In this document: positions 48,045 through 59,445 of the stretch, one piece after another
How positions within the stretch are numbered: position 1 is the first letter of the stretch
How the letters are laid out: the number at the start of each line of letters is the position of its first letter
Origin: Marvania coccoides
Taxonomy: Eukaryota > Chlorophyta > Trebouxiophyceae > Chlorellales > Chlorellaceae
NCBI GenBank assembly: GCA_963854735.1
Contig: OY978102.1
Location: 1,178,001 to 1,242,000, forward strand
Direction of reading: 5' to 3'
DNA: 64,000 nucleotides
The notes under the pieces: generated by a model
What the model saw: the letters and a program-made list of their open reading frames with translations, nothing else
The model's database searches: none
What the model was told of the DNA's origin: nothing
Made by a program: the position numbers and the translations under genes

Positions 48045-49399
48045 CTACTTCTTTCGCGCCCCATACACAATGAAGAAGGGGTTCAGCGGGTCCTCCTTGT
48101 TGTACCGCACCGGCTCATCCCTGGCCACTGCCGTCTTCCAGTCCTCCAGCGCCTTGCCCTTGTTGTCGCACCGCCCAGCCTGCTGCACGCTGCCCCCTGC
48201 TTCCAGCACGATGGCGTGCGCTGCCGCAGTGTCCCATTCGCAGGTGGGAGCCAGCCGAGGGTACACGTGCGCCTCGCCTATTTAAATGAACGAAACAACG
48301 GGAGAAAACCGGCATGCGTTAGTTTCTCCAAAAATACCTTGACAAAGAAGCAATAATATATATACCACCAATGGGCATCAATAGAATGAAGACGTCGGCA
48401 GTTTTAATTTTGTTATTTGACTATTCTGTTATTTAACTACTTTGTTATTCAACATCCTATGATGAAGCAGTGCGCACCTGACGCCACCATCAGCAGCTTC
48501 AGACTGCTGCCCAGCTGCTTAAACTGCGGTTCTTTGAAGTGCGACACAAACTCGGTGGTCTCCGCCGAGTTGTGGCTGGCAGAGCCCACCACCACCAGCC
48601 CAGGCGCTGCCAGGTCGACGGTGGCAGCCCGCAGGCGGCGCACAGAGGTGCTGCCGCCCTCCCGCACGAAGGCGCCCTGCCCCAGCGTTGCCCAGTACAC
48701 TGCGCCTGAGACTGGGACCTGCACCACGCCCATGACTGGGGTATCGCCGTCGAGGAGGGCGATGTTGACTGTGAACTGACCATTGCGTTTCAAAAACTCC
48801 TTTGTCCCGTCCAAAGGGTCCACCATCCAAGAGTATTTGTAGTTCTGTTGTTGTGTTGGTGGGCAGGTGGATGTGGTTAGGGGTTAATTGGTTGAAAGCA
48901 CGCGTTAAATTTGAATAAAAACAAAACTATATTACAACAAGTGCTTTTTGGCTTGCCTTTCGAACGGTGTAGGCCACTTGCTTGTTCTCCTCAGACACAA
49001 TGGGGATGTGGGGGGCTGCAAACCGAGAATATAAAAAAACGTCGCATTAAAATATATACTATCTTCTTCTCCTCACAAATAGCTATCGGAAAACATTATT
49101 ATTGTTATTATTATGGCTCACCCAACGCCGATAGGCCGGCGCAGATGATGGCATTGGCCTCCTGGTCGGCACGAGTGAGGGGGGAGTCGTCGGCTTTGCG
49201 CTCCACGTTCCAGTCCTCGTCCTGCATGATGCAAGGCCATGCCTGTTAAAATATCGCTACCTCTCACTGCCGCCGCCGCAAAAACAAATCTGACCTTTGA
49301 GTTGTACACCGCCATGATGGCTGCGCCTGCCTCTTCCGCGATCTTTACCACATCATCGACTTTTATAGTTTGCCTGATTAAATAAGAGAGGTGCGCCAT
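48045..49399 (-). CDS. 3'(2'),5'-bisphosphate nucleotidase, CysQ/HAL2 type
   Basis: Five exons (49399..49295, 49221..49122, 49015..48957, 48844..48478, 48277..48045), 287 residues. The lithium-sensitive, Mg-dependent enzyme removes the 3'-phosphate from PAP and PAPS during sulfur assimilation. Seen: IVSEEN (metal Glu), WMVDPLDGTKEFLKRNGQF (Asp97, Asp100), GSSLKLLMVASGEAHVYPR and CEWDTAAAHAIV (metal Asp). The order, length and FTVNIALLD stretch fit bacterial-type CysQ more closely than long HAL2/SAL1 forms. No transit peptide is evident. Intron 3 starts GCAAGC (GC-AG); a GT six codon positions upstream in phase is possible but has a poor consensus. Confidence 0.92.
48845..48956 (-). other. GC-AG intron 3 of the CysQ-type gene
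   Basis: The exon ends TTCGAAAG, the intron starts GCAAGCCAAA and ends ACAACAACAG. An in-phase GT (ACC|GTTCGA) exists 9 bases earlier but matches the donor consensus poorly, so this case is less certain than the others. Confidence 0.65.
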
Positions 49400-50313
49400 G
49401 ATTTTTTCTCTGCGATTTAAATTGAAAAAGATTACAAGGCGTGCTGGTTCGTTCTTGCGGTAGTTCGTTTGTAGAAGGCGTGATAACGTGCGTAGAACAA
49501 AGACTTAATATTTTATCAAAAAATTGAAAGATACGGAACTTTTGGTATACTGCCGCCACATCACGCCGTCCAAAATATCAATTGGTTGGCTTTAGAGGTC
49601 CCGTCAAGGCCTGCACGAAAAGCTTTTCCTCCACTGTCTTGTGGCAGTAGCACCTATTTGCATTGGTTATTTGTAGATGAACAATTTCAAATATCCTCTC
49701 CTGCCACCCAACCTCCCGAGATAGAGCATTCCCCTGAAAGGCAGATTAAAGTGTTCCAAAGCTGCTAAACGCGGCGTAATGCATATGGGTTTATATGGAC
49801 TACACTTTTGGAGGAGATACGAATGACCAAATTACAATTGGTGGAATTTCACATAAGCGTCAGAAATTATTGTTTTTGGCGAAAAAGGCTCTCAAATCTG
49901 AGAGCAATAGAGAGTACCTAACGAAAAGAACTATAGAACAGCAAATACATTTTTGAGAGTAGAGCAAGAAGGAAGTAGAAAAGGAAAATAGCGCCATACT
50001 GAAAAACAATTGCCGTCGTAATGGAACAGCAATTTCTGGAAGGTTTGGTAGGCAGTTGGAAATTTGTGATGCAAAAAAAAGAAGCAATCGCTAAGGGAGA
50101 AAATAAATAGTGTGCTTGTAAGAAAATATTAAGAAAATGGACTCCGAAAACTAAGAAAACTGAACTGTGTGGTATACTATACATGCACCCCATCGAGGGA
50201 ACCCAAACCCATCGGAGAAATACTCAACCCATCGTTATATTTATATGCATTCATTCTTTGTACACATTACTCGTTTTTCATGCGCTGCACAACATGCCGC
50301 CGACGCTGCCTTT
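49400..50313. other. intergenic
   Basis: 0.9 kb of AT-rich spacer between two minus-strand genes. No coding or RNA gene recognised. Confidence 0.55.
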
Positions 50314-50996
50314 CTAGAGGGACACCGCAGGGCTCAGCCGCTCCTCTGAGCTGGCTTCTGAAGCAGCCCCTAAATTGATGTCAATCCGTCGCACTGGGAT
50401 GCAGTCGCAGTTGCAGATCTCGATAGTGAACTGATCTGGGTCGTGAAAGAACAGCTGGTCCACTTCGATGCCGTCATCAAACACCCGCTGCTTCACATAA
50501 GGGATGTTGTGGCTGACCAGACAGCGCTCCACTTCGCCAAATGCAGTGCTGGCGACAAAAGAAAGGTGGTCGGCCATTGGGTCGATGGTGGCGCTCCTCC
50601 GAAGGGGCTCACCTTCGATGAGGTGGATGGCCATGCCCTCACGCCACATCCTGCAGAATTGCAGGTTTTGAAGAAAGTTTCCATTGAGATATTTTTGTAC
50701 TTTGATTATCAACCGCCGAGGGCAAAACAAACAAAGAAATGCGTGGGGGGGAGAGGAGGGGAAATTGACGAGCCCTCGACGACTCACCAGGCGCCGTGGA
50801 AGTGGAAGGAGTCGGGGCGCTGGATCTGGAAAAAGCCTAGAAGCTTTTCATAAAAAGCAACGCTGTGAGCAATGTTTTTGACGACCAGGGTGATATGGTT
50901 GATGGAGTGCACGGGCAGAGGCTGAGAAGGGGTCCAAGATCGTTCAATCATCCGACAGCTTGCGGCGCCGACCGCAGTTTGGTTTTCCATGGGCAT
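50314..50996 (-). CDS. glyoxalase I-like VOC protein
   Basis: Two exons (50996..50788, 50650..50314), 181 residues. It is a vicinal-oxygen-chelate fold closest to plant GLYI-like proteins (the At1g80160 group). Seen: INHITLVVKNIAHSVAFYEK with His34, LGFFQIQRPDSFHFHGAW, GMAIHLIEGEP with Glu82, DHLSFV with His98, YVKQRVFDDGIEVDQLFFHD, and FTIEICNCD with a Glu near residue 150, which together can bind a metal. Whether it acts on methylglyoxal hemithioacetal is unproven; several plant members of this subgroup lack that activity. The N-terminal 28 residues are variable, and a later start at MIERSW is possible. Confidence 0.85.
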
Positions 50997-51377
50997 TCTT
51001 GAAGCTTGATTTGAAACAAATTAGTCTTCGAAAGCGCACGCTGTGGAGCGTGGAATGAATAGTTAAAAGACACCGCGTATACACGATTTATACAGGGTTT
51101 GCAGCGTTTCCCGACGACCAACCAAAAAAAAAGGCCATTGTGCGATGCGATCGCGACTGCCACATCAGCTTCTCCTGCATGCAACTGCGCAGTAGTTCTC
51201 GTATTAACGGGGAAAAAATCCTCGACACCACCTTTGTGTGTGTGTGTGTGTGTGTGTGTTTGTTTGTGTTTTAAAGATTTTGGACAATATTCCATAAGCA
51301 AGCGCTGCTCATAAAGCCGTTTCTCGTTCCACCCCCAATGTTGACGCCTCCCAAATTCAAATTATTACCTGCTGACC
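50997..51377. promoter_or_regulatory. divergent spacer with TG repeat
   Basis: 381 bp between divergent starts. It contains a (TG)12 microsatellite at 51235-51258. No defined promoter element. Confidence 0.4.
51235..51258 (+). repeat. (TG)12 microsatellite
   Basis: Pure dinucleotide repeat followed by TTTGTTTG; potentially Z-DNA-forming and length-variable. Confidence 0.95.
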
Positions 51378-51770
51378 ATGCTTTATAGAGCTGCTATCAC
51401 CTTGATATTTTCCGGTCTCCTAGCCCAGGCAGCGTTGGCAGCCCCCCAGGAGGTATTTCGCTGCAGCTGGCACCTGGACTCCACTGGCCGCGATAAACTG
51501 AATTTCGAAAATGCCCCCGCTGGACTGAAGCGCTACATCGTACGCACATCTGGCCGCGACGGCGTGCACGGCGTGATGGATGCGCTGGAGGCTGCTGGGC
51601 TGGCTGCTTCCGAATTCAAAGGCGTTCGGGAGCTGTCGTCAATGGGGGGCATGCTGGTCACATCGTTTACTCCCAAAGCGCTCAACTGGCTGTGCTCGCA
51701 ACAGGTGCTGGACAAGTTTATTTTGGGGGTGGAGCTGGACCAGCAGGTCACTGCGTTCAGCGTGATGTAG
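51378..51770 (+). CDS. secreted I9-like (subtilisin propeptide-like) protein
   Basis: Single exon, 130 residues. An N-terminal signal peptide (MLYRAAITLIFSGLLAQAAL then AAP) is followed by a single domain of about 95 residues: KRYIVRTSGRDGVHGVMDAL, a Gly-rich turn (SMGGMLVTSF), KALNWLCSQQVLDKFI and the closing strand LGVELDQQVTAF. This order (strand-helix-strand, then V.GVE.DQ.V) is that of inhibitor I9 domains, the chaperone/inhibitor propeptides of subtilases. No protease domain follows, so it would be a stand-alone inhibitor or a regulator of a separately encoded subtilase. Two Cys could pair. Assignment is by pattern only. Confidence 0.6.
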   Translation: MLYRAAITLIFSGLLAQAALAAPQEVFRCSWHLDSTGRDKLNFENAPAGLKRYIVRTSGRDGVHGVMDALEAAGLAASEFKGVRELSSMGGMLVTSFTPKALNWLCSQQVLDKFILGVELDQQVTAFSVM

Positions 51771-52433
51771 TGGTGCATATTGAGGAAAAAGCAAAAGAAA
51801 GAGCACTACAGTGTTTAAAAGACGATTCACAGACCAAGAACACGTTTTCCAGCTGTTTTAATCGAAACTGCGGTAGTGCTGTTTTTAACTGTATAATGCG
51901 ATTTCCCCATGAAGCTGTTGCTGGTACTTTCCCCAGCTTAAATGAGATTTGACGTGTGACGGCATTGCTTTTTAACCATTTTCTAAAATAAATGCCACCA
52001 ATAATTGATAATTATAGATCAAAGCAGACAGCGATGCTCACGAAGGCCGCAAGGGCACTCGAATCCGCGATCTCTGCGACAACTACGATGGCCGCCGCTT
52101 GGACCACGTTTTGTACATCGATGCTCCGCTGCCTTCACAAATGGCCCTCGAGTCTCCTCAAGTCAGGGAATCGTCGAGCCGCATCAGCCAGCCGTTCGAT
52201 GCCATCGGGCAAGCAGCTTCATCGCGCCGAAAGTGATGTATTTGCTCCTCCATACGTGCAACCCTGCCCGGTAGAAATGTAAATATCATTTTGCTGAAGT
52301 TAACCTTAAACAGTGTGTTTGCGAAAGTAGCGAACCAGCGTTTTACATGCTATGCATATGCCTACTAATAACCGTTACTTAACTCATGACAACAACAGAC
52401 CTGCCCCGAAATTGCAAACATTCTAATAGCATT
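51771..52433. other. convergent 3' spacer
   Basis: 663 bp between the I9-like and DUF1995 stops. Mixed composition; nothing supported. Confidence 0.55.
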
Positions 52434-53765
52434 TCATCGCGACAGCGACCGCATGAACCGCTGCAGCCCCCCCACCGTCAGCGCAATTCGGTCGGCCAGG
52501 CCAAGGTCTTGGGCGGCCCCTCCCTCTTCACCCTCCATCTTCCCTCCCAGCGCCTCCACGATGATCAGATCCAGGGCTTCTCCGCCGGGGCGGGACGGCC
52601 GTTCAGCAGCCAGCTTGTACCGCCCTGGCAGCTCAGGATCCTACAAAGAAAGGAAGAGTAAACAGTAAATGCACAATTTTTTTTTAAACACTGCATTTAA
52701 AGCTTTCAGGAAGGCAATACGACAAATTATTACACTTATTGAAGTTCAAGAAGATTTAAGCGGGGGGGGGGGGGGGGGGGGGATCTGCTCCGCTTTACCT
52801 GCACAAACACCTGCCACATGCCGGGGTAGCGCCTGAACACCGAGCCCACGTCTCCCACCGGCCGCAGCGAGTAGGTGGTCACAAACGCCTTCAAGAAGGA
52901 GTCCCGCAGCCGCCGCATGGTGAGGCCCACCCCCACGTCGCCAGACGCCAGGCGGGGGTTGAAAAGCACCAGGCACTGCCCAGGGAGCAGCGCGTTGGAT
53001 ATTTTGATGAGGTAATCGAGGCCAGGAGGGTCTGGCGCAGCCAGGACGATTATTTCATCGCTTTCTTCCACAGGCTTGCGGTCATTGAGGCTGGAGATGG
53101 AGAAAGCCGCGTCCAAGGCCCACTGGTTGCGCAGCATGGCTGCGACGCCTGCGTCAGGGTAAATGGCACGCAGTTTGGCGCTGGGGCGCTGCGCCACCAT
53201 GTTGTCTATGAAGCGACGGGTGAGCTTCCAAAACCGCTGCTGATCGCCCTCCTCCGCGTATATAGGCCCCGATTGAGGGTCCCTGCAGCGTTCACCGTGA
53301 GATCTTCATCAAAACGCATCACATTTCGCATAATTTTGGAGCCTAAACATTTTGTTTTTTACCCGAAAAGGGTTTTTTTTATGTACGGTTTAAGTTGAAA
53401 GGGAATGGTGTAATACCAGCGTACCAGAACTCTGGGAGCAGGATTTCCACGATGCTGCGCTCGCAGCCGCGGTCCATGGCCAGGGTGGTGGCCTCAGAGG
53501 CAGCAACCAACGCATCGGTGAGACTGTCGGGCAGAGCGTCATCGTCCCGAGGCCCAGGGGCGTCTGAAGAAGACGTCGAAGAGTCTTCTTCGCTGGGGGA
53601 GGACGCCAGGCAAGGGTGTAGCCTGGGCCGACGAGAAGCAGCTGCGACAGTGGAGAGGCCGAGAGAATGTGCTGGCGGGGCCATCAGCGGCGCTGCATGG
53701 CGTTTATGGGATCGTGCTGCTGATGAAACTGCCAGCGTAGCAGTTTGCGTTGTTGCTAGGAGCAT
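52434..53765 (-). CDS. DUF1995-domain protein, probably plastid
   Basis: Three exons (53765..53425, 53282..52799, 52640..52434), 343 residues. The first 50 residues are Ala/Ser/Arg/His-rich like a transit peptide, then an acidic Ser stretch (PSEEDSSTSSSDAPG). The DUF1995 core runs from SLTDALVAASEATTLAMDRG through EILLPEFWDP, the helix RFWKLTRRFIDNM, IIVLAAPDPPGLDYLIKI, CLVLFNPRLASGDVGVGL and ends in RYKLAAERPSRP. DUF1995 occurs in plastid proteins such as LPA3, needed for photosystem II assembly, and in some plastid adenylate kinases; no kinase domain is present here. The specific role is not known. Intron 2 contains a 21-base C run on the sense strand. Confidence 0.8.
52762..52782 (-). repeat. 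C21 run in DUF1995 intron 2
   Basis: G21 on the given strand, so C on the transcript, 15 bases after the donor. It could form a G-quadruplex on the template strand. Confidence 0.95.
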
Positions 53766-54162
53766 AGTGTAATCAATGAAAAAAAAAAGTTCGATGGATT
53801 TTTATGCGCCAGGCTGCTGCTGCGATGAATAATCTGCTCAATAACACTGCAATTTTGCCGGTTTCAACAACAACACAAAATGATAAATCTGATCCTCTTT
53901 AGCGCCCCGGCAAATTGAAAGGAAAACTTGCACTCGACACTCTGTTTGTTCAAATTTAGCCTTCTTATTTACTTTGCGGGAGCCTGCCCGACAATTGAAC
54001 AGGTCCCGGAACGAGCACAGACGCTCGTTTTATTATTTCGTGGTTGGATTTTTTTCGAGATCTTTTGAGCTGAACACTGGCTGGAATTTGATCAAGCGCA
54101 CGCCACCCCCCATTTAATTTCACTTTGAACGAATTGTGACGGCCTGCACGCCGCTTCGTGGA
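53766..54162. promoter_or_regulatory. divergent spacer, DUF1995/ClpF
   Basis: 397 bp between two divergent genes that both encode likely plastid proteins. AT-rich; no defined element. Confidence 0.4.
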
Positions 54163-55735
54163 ATGCATTCGACACTCCACGCTTCAATTCTGTCGGCATC
54201 GGGCCTGTTCGCAGCCCAGCGGTAAGCCCACCACCATTTCCCAATTGATTTATCAATTTCCGCCCCCAATGCTCGCTCTAAACACGCATATACTTGCAGA
54301 GCTGCTTCCTCCCCATGCGCCGCTGCTGCCCGTCCGTTGAAACGGAAAGCCACCTTCGCGGCTGCGCCCCCCAGGCGCAGCGGCTCCCCGCTGGTGATAC
54401 GCGCGCAGGCTATGGGCACTGGCTCAGCCCAAACCACCCCCAAAGCTTTCACCGCCGAGCGAAGCGCTCTTGTTAACAAAGAGTCGGTGCTGTTCCTGTT
54501 CCAGCTAGAGCTGGACACCCAACTGCAGCGCGCGCTGACTTATGAGCAGTTTGATTTGGCCAAGGACCTCCGCGCCCGCCGGGAGCAGGTGAGATAAATG
54601 CACGGTTAATATTTGTTTTTTTCAATATCAATCTGGTATTGTTATATACGTCTGTTGCAATTGAATGCCACTCTGATGTTTTTCTGAATTTCCCCAATCA
54701 ACTTCCTCCTTTTCCATAGGTCGATCGCGCGCTGCGCGAGCTGCAGGACTACAAGGGGTATGGCTGTGGCGCCCGACGCGCCTCCCAGTCCGCCACCATT
54801 GACTTCGCACCTGCCGCCCTCTCCCTGCGCGCCCGCCTCTCCGCTGCCGTCGCCAACGAGGCCTACGCCGAGGCCGCCGCCCTGCGCGACGAGCTGGCCG
54901 CGCTCGAGGAGAAAGCCGCAGAGGCGGAGATGCCGTGCCCCATCGCCGAGCCGCAGTTCTCTCTGGGAGAGATGGTGGTGCACAACAGCAAAGGATACCG
55001 CGGCGTCATCTGCGGGTGGGACCTGGCGTGCTGCGAGAGCGAGGAGTGGCAGGCGGAGGCTGGCGTGGCGGGGCTCAGGAACGGGGCTGACCAGGTTTAC
55101 TACCACATTCTGGTGGACGTGAGTTAACTTTTGCAGCACACCTGCTATTTAAATTGGCATTTCCGTGTTACAGCGGAATCCCCCCCCCCCGCCCCTTTTG
55201 AATTTCTCACTAATAATTGATGTCGCTCTCTCTATCATTAGTCAAAGTAAACGCCCATTGTGTCACCATCTTACCCACCCTTTCTTTTATTGGTTCATTT
55301 CCTCCTCTACAGGTCATGGACTGGCCGGAAGATCTCTCCGGCAATGAGCCCCCCGTGGCTTACGTGGCAGAGGAGCTCCTCGCTGCGGCCTCCATGGCCG
55401 ATTTTGAGTCGCCTGAGCCTCTGGCCCTCCCTTCCTTCCAGCATCCCTACTCGTACTTGATGTTCCTTGGGTCAGACGGCCATGGCAACATGATACCGTG
55501 CCGCCAGCTGCGCGACAAGTACTGCGTGGCCAGGCAGGACCGATACAACCCGGGAGAGGAGGGCGTCGAGGAGTACGAAGGGCGGGATGAAGATGGCGAT
55601 GGGCAAAACGGCAGTGGAAGCAGAAACGACGGCGGAGGCAACGGCGGTGGCGGAGGAGAGCCTTCAGGAGGTGATAACGGGTCCTGGGGGGGAGGGTCTT
55701 CGATTCCTGGCATCGATATGCGGAGCCTGCAGTAA
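54163..55735 (+). CDS. CLPF: ClpF, plastid Clp protease adaptor (UVR + YccV-like)
   Basis: Four exons (54163..54221, 54300..54588, 54720..55118, 55313..55735), 389 residues. ClpF works with ClpS1 to bring substrates to the chloroplast Clp protease. Exon 1 was found by phase: MHSTLHASILSASGLFAA plus the start of exon 2 make a typical transit peptide. A UVR motif spans about 96-125 (TQLQRALTYEQFDLAKDLRA) and a weaker one sits at about 150-185 (YAEAAALRDELAALEEKA). A YccV/HspQ-like domain follows (FSLGEMVVHNSKGYRGVICG, YYHILVD, VAYVAEELL). This order is that of plant At2g03390. An acidic, Gly-rich tail ends the protein. AATAAA overlaps the stop codon. Confidence 0.88.
55180..55190 (+). repeat. 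C11 run in ClpF intron 3
   Basis: On the sense strand, in the last intron of ClpF. Confidence 0.85.
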
Positions 55736-56489
55736 ATAAAGCGGTGTGACGCCGCCCTGTACTCTTTTTTCTTTTTAGTTTTGCTGCTGCCGAAAGGTGG
55801 TTTAATGAGAGAAGAGAAGATTTTACTACATTATTACTAGATTACTATTATTATATATTTTCTGTCTGAGCGCGCAACAAAAATACGTATATTATAAATG
55901 AGATTTTATAGCCAGCATTCTTCTTTCTTTTTCATTTGGCGGCCAGTTTCATCGTTTTTGGCACGCCCCAGTTTTGATCTTTCGTTTTGATCTTTCGTTC
56001 CTCGTACGACAACCATCTCTTTTCTTCTTTATTTTCACTTATTTCCTGAGAGAGGCATTCGCCTCGCCTCTGAGGCCGTCAATTTGTTGATTTTCCTTCA
56101 TCTGAAACTTGAGTTTTGTGTTTCTTCCTTTCGTGTGGCGATATTTTCGTTCTTCTTTGCCGCTTCCTTTCATGCGAGATTTCAGGTCCCACAACGGCGT
56201 ACACTGCCAGCGACCCCTTGTTGCTGTCGCGTTGCTGCTTGTGTGTGCTTGCTGATCGATTGGTTGATTGAACTTTTCATTCACATTGCTAGCTGTAAAA
56301 TTCGTCTTTCAAAAAAGTAACACACAAATTTCAGGTAGAAATCAAAATCTCAGGGCGCAGCAGGGCAAAACCTCAAGTGTTGAAAAATAGACGCCCCATT
56401 CCCTATTCCCTTCCTAGTCATCAACAATTTTATCATGATTTTCTTTTCTGTTCATCTCGAGGGAAAGGCAGCGTTCGTAAATAAAGAGT
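55736..56489. other. convergent 3' spacer
   Basis: 754 bp, T-rich, between ClpF and Psb27 stops. Nothing recognised. Confidence 0.55.
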
Positions 56490-57342
56490 TCAGCGGCCGC
56501 GCTCCAGCTGGCGCCCGGCGTCTGCGACCTCCTTCACGATGCGATCAAGCCGCTTGGCGGGGATCTTGGAGGTGAAACCGAAAGAGTTGAGCTGGCCGTC
56601 CAGGGCATTGATGGCAGAGTAGAGGTTGCTGAAGGAGGGGCGGCCGGAGAAGTGGGTGTCGCGGCGGTACCTGCGATAGAATGGGGGAAGAGAGAAGCGG
56701 TTTGAGTCAACAGTGTGGAATAAAACAGAACATTGAATTTGGAGCCAATTCCAGGCCAAATTTGACGGTGGAAACGCTGGAAGAGAGCGGATTAAACGCT
56801 GCGTATCGTGGCCATATAAAAATAGGGAAATTCTCAATGTAGCCCACCTGGACACCCAGTCGATGGTCTTGGCGCGCACCGCTCGCAGCGCCTCCTCGCG
56901 TCCTGGGGCATCCACAGGCATCTCCAGCACCGCAGCCATGTCGGTGATGATAGTGGAGGTGTCAGCGGCGTACTTGGCGCTGCCGTCATCGCCAAAGCCC
57001 AAGAAAGCCAGGGCCGGGGCAGCGGGGCCCGCCAGCAGGGCAGCGGCAGCCAGAGCAGCGGCACCGGCCTGGCGGCGAGAAACGGCGGGCGGGACCTGCG
57101 CGGAGGCGCGCACGGTCGCGGCGGCACGGCGGCACGCCACGGGGCGCGCAGCACTACGAGAAAAAAGGGAGAAAAAAAAACGTTGTGGTGATGAGAGTTG
57201 AAGATAACCCGAAGGCGGCAGGTTTCGGGGTGCGGATCTTTCGGAAAGTGAATTTGGGTGGTAACAATTTGTGCAGGCATCGCGCAGGGCACTGTGGAAT
57301 ATAGGTGGCTCACGATGTCTGGATTTTCAATGCCTGCTGCAT
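56490..57342 (-). CDS. PSB27: photosystem II assembly/repair protein Psb27
   Basis: Three exons (57342..57314, 57153..56848, 56670..56490), 171 residues. Psb27 binds CP43 in the thylakoid lumen and assists assembly and repair of photosystem II before the manganese cluster forms. Exon 1 (29 bases) was placed by its GTGAGC donor and phase; it begins MQQALKIQTS. The bipartite leader has a basic stroma-targeting part, then a twin-Arg hydrophobic stretch (SRRQAGAAALAAAALLAG) ending APALA, a lumenal cleavage site. The mature part has YAADTSTIITDM, AVRAKTIDWVSRYRRD and RPSFSNLYSAINALDGQLNS, then KRLDRIVKEV, all family hallmarks. Confirms a photosynthetic host. Confidence 0.95.
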
Positions 57343-57632
57343 TTTGGTTATCGTGATCGAGGGTCCGGCGATCCACACAATTTGGGTTAGATTATAATAT
57401 ACCGAGACAAAACAAACCTATCGCTCCCGATTTTGACATTTACGAGGTGAGGTGTAAAAGAAAAAAATGCTCGCTCAAACAAGTCCACCTGTCGCGCGAA
57501 ACGCTGAGCACACAACCTAATTGCATCCACGGAAACCCCTTCCAAATCAAAAAATACTTATATCACTTCACACTGGAAGACGCCTTGCGCCCAGGTTTTC
57601 GATTTAAATAATCGGCGTTGTTAAACGCTGCC
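57343..57632. promoter_or_regulatory. probable bidirectional promoter, Psb27/unknown gene
   Basis: 290 bp between divergent starts. AT-rich; no defined light-responsive element could be claimed. Confidence 0.4.
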
Positions 57633-59445
57633 ATGAGCAACAAGGCGGAGCGTCAGCTCCGCGAGCTGCGGTCCCTAATGCCCTGGACCTGGGATAACAG
57701 GTGTGTCGAACGACTGGGAAGGAGAAAAGGCGAACGAAGGGGAGCGTTGGCATGGGAAATCGAATTGAATGTCTGCATTTGAAACCACCGCGGCGCACAG
57801 TTGGCAATGCCAGCGCCGGCACACCTCATCCCTGCGGCATAGTCAACACATCCAACTGGGAGCATCCCACACCAGCTCGTCCACTCTCACCTGTTTCGCC
57901 ACTCAACCAACACTCGAATGCCATCCCTTCGTTGTCCCTTGCAGGGTGGAGGAGCACCCGCCCGGCGAGAAAGCCATGCACGACTTCGAAAACGTGTTGA
58001 CCTACCAGCTGGACCACCGCCGGCGCCGCGGCCCGCGTCCCCCCTCCCCAGCCAAGCAGCCCGCAAAGCAGCCAGTCGCAGCAGTGGCAATGCCTGTCGA
58101 AAGAGCCGCTGTCGCTGCCGCTGTCGCTGCCCCTGCTTTCACTGGACTTGCGGGCTCCGTCAGGGTCGAAGCAAGTAAGAAAGAAGCAGGAGACACTGCA
58201 GCGATGACAGTGGTGGCGGCAGAGGAAGAAGTTGGGATGGACTTTGCAGGCGCGGTGATGACGGACTACGAGGAGGAAGAAGTCACCATCGTCAAAGAAG
58301 CCGTCCAGGGAGAAGCAAACGCAGGTACCGCATCGATGGCAACGGCAGCGGCAATGCCACCCGCAGCGGCTACCACAGCCGGATTGCCGCCCCTCCCTAT
58401 GGCCACCCCTGCGCCGCGACTGAAGGCGGTGCAGACCCCTTCGTCCAGGCCTTCTAGCTCCGGCCAGAGGTTCATCCCAGCTGCCCTCTCTGATGGCCAG
58501 TTCCAGCCGACCCCAGCCTCTGTGATGCGCACGTTCACCCTCACCAAACCCGCTACCGGCGGGGCAGGAAACGGCGGGTTCCGCAGCCCCGCCCCTCGCA
58601 CCATCTTCGCCCAGAAGAAGCGCCCAGCGTCTGAGGAGGAGAAACCCTTAATGACGGGCGATGCGTCCACAATGACGGTCGAAGACGCGGCTGCAGTGGT
58701 GGCAGACCTGCAGACCACTGTTGCTGCTGTTGCTGCTGCTGCTGCTGTGAGGACGAGGGTGGGTCCGCCGGCGGCAGCAAAGGCGGCGGCGGTTTCGCCA
58801 CTGCCTGTGGGCCCCCCTGTGCCCGTGCCCAAAACCAAGGGCCCTCGCAGCGTGTCACGCCCCCTGGAGCGCCCCGTGGACCTCTCCTTCCTGCAGGACG
58901 GCAGCGAAAATATTGGCGTTTCTGCCGCACCAAAGCAGCTCAAGCGCGTCCGCACCGCGCCCCCTGTCGCTCCAGAGAGCGCCAAGAGGCAGGCCGTGCT
59001 GCCCCCTAGGCCGCCGGCGTCGCAGCACTTCAACCACCAGCAGCAGGCAGCCCTTTCTTCCGGTGCCCCACTGTCGGAGCTGCCGCTCAATCTGGCCAAA
59101 TTTGGCAGCGGTCCCGTGCTTCGCAGGCCCGCCACGTGCCCCCCGCTGTTCAAATTCTCGCCGGTTGCCCCCGCGCCGCCCCCCTCTGCGCAGAAAGTGA
59201 GGCAAGCCGAGACCCTGGGCGCCAAGTACTTCCTGAACGAAAAGAAAATGCTGGCGATGCTGTCGGCAGGCACCCTGGCTGCCCAGCGCATGGCCGCTGC
59301 GAAGAAAATCCCCAGCACTACCGTCGGCGGCGGCTGTGGTACTATTAGTTACTCGGCAGCAGTGGCAGTGCAGGGCGCCATGGCGCAGCAGGCGATCGGC
59401 CCGACGCTGCGCTGGGCGTGCGGGAAGCTGCAGCAGCAGGTGTGA
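57633..59445 (+). CDS. low-complexity protein of unknown function
   Basis: Two exons (57633..57700, 57945..59445), 522 residues. The first exon (MSNKAERQLRELRSLMPWTW) splices in phase 2 to VEEHPPGEKAMHDFENVLTY, forming an ordered N-terminal segment. Most of the rest is disordered Ala, Pro, Val and Glu with several basic patches, such as APRTIFAQKKRPASEEEKP. A final ordered segment reads AETLGAKYFLNEKKMLAMLS and is followed by a small hydrophobic stretch. No domain was recognised. The composition suggests a nuclear or cytoskeletal scaffold, but that is only inference. Confidence 0.65.

Noticed and set aside
54120..54518. 132-codon minus-strand ORF opposite the ClpF start
   Set aside because: Antisense of the transit-peptide exon; no domain.
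58266..59318. 350-codon minus-strand frame opposite the unknown gene at 57633-59445
   Set aside because: No domain, Gly/Ala/Ser-rich mirror frame; the plus-strand frame is longer and has a spliced start.
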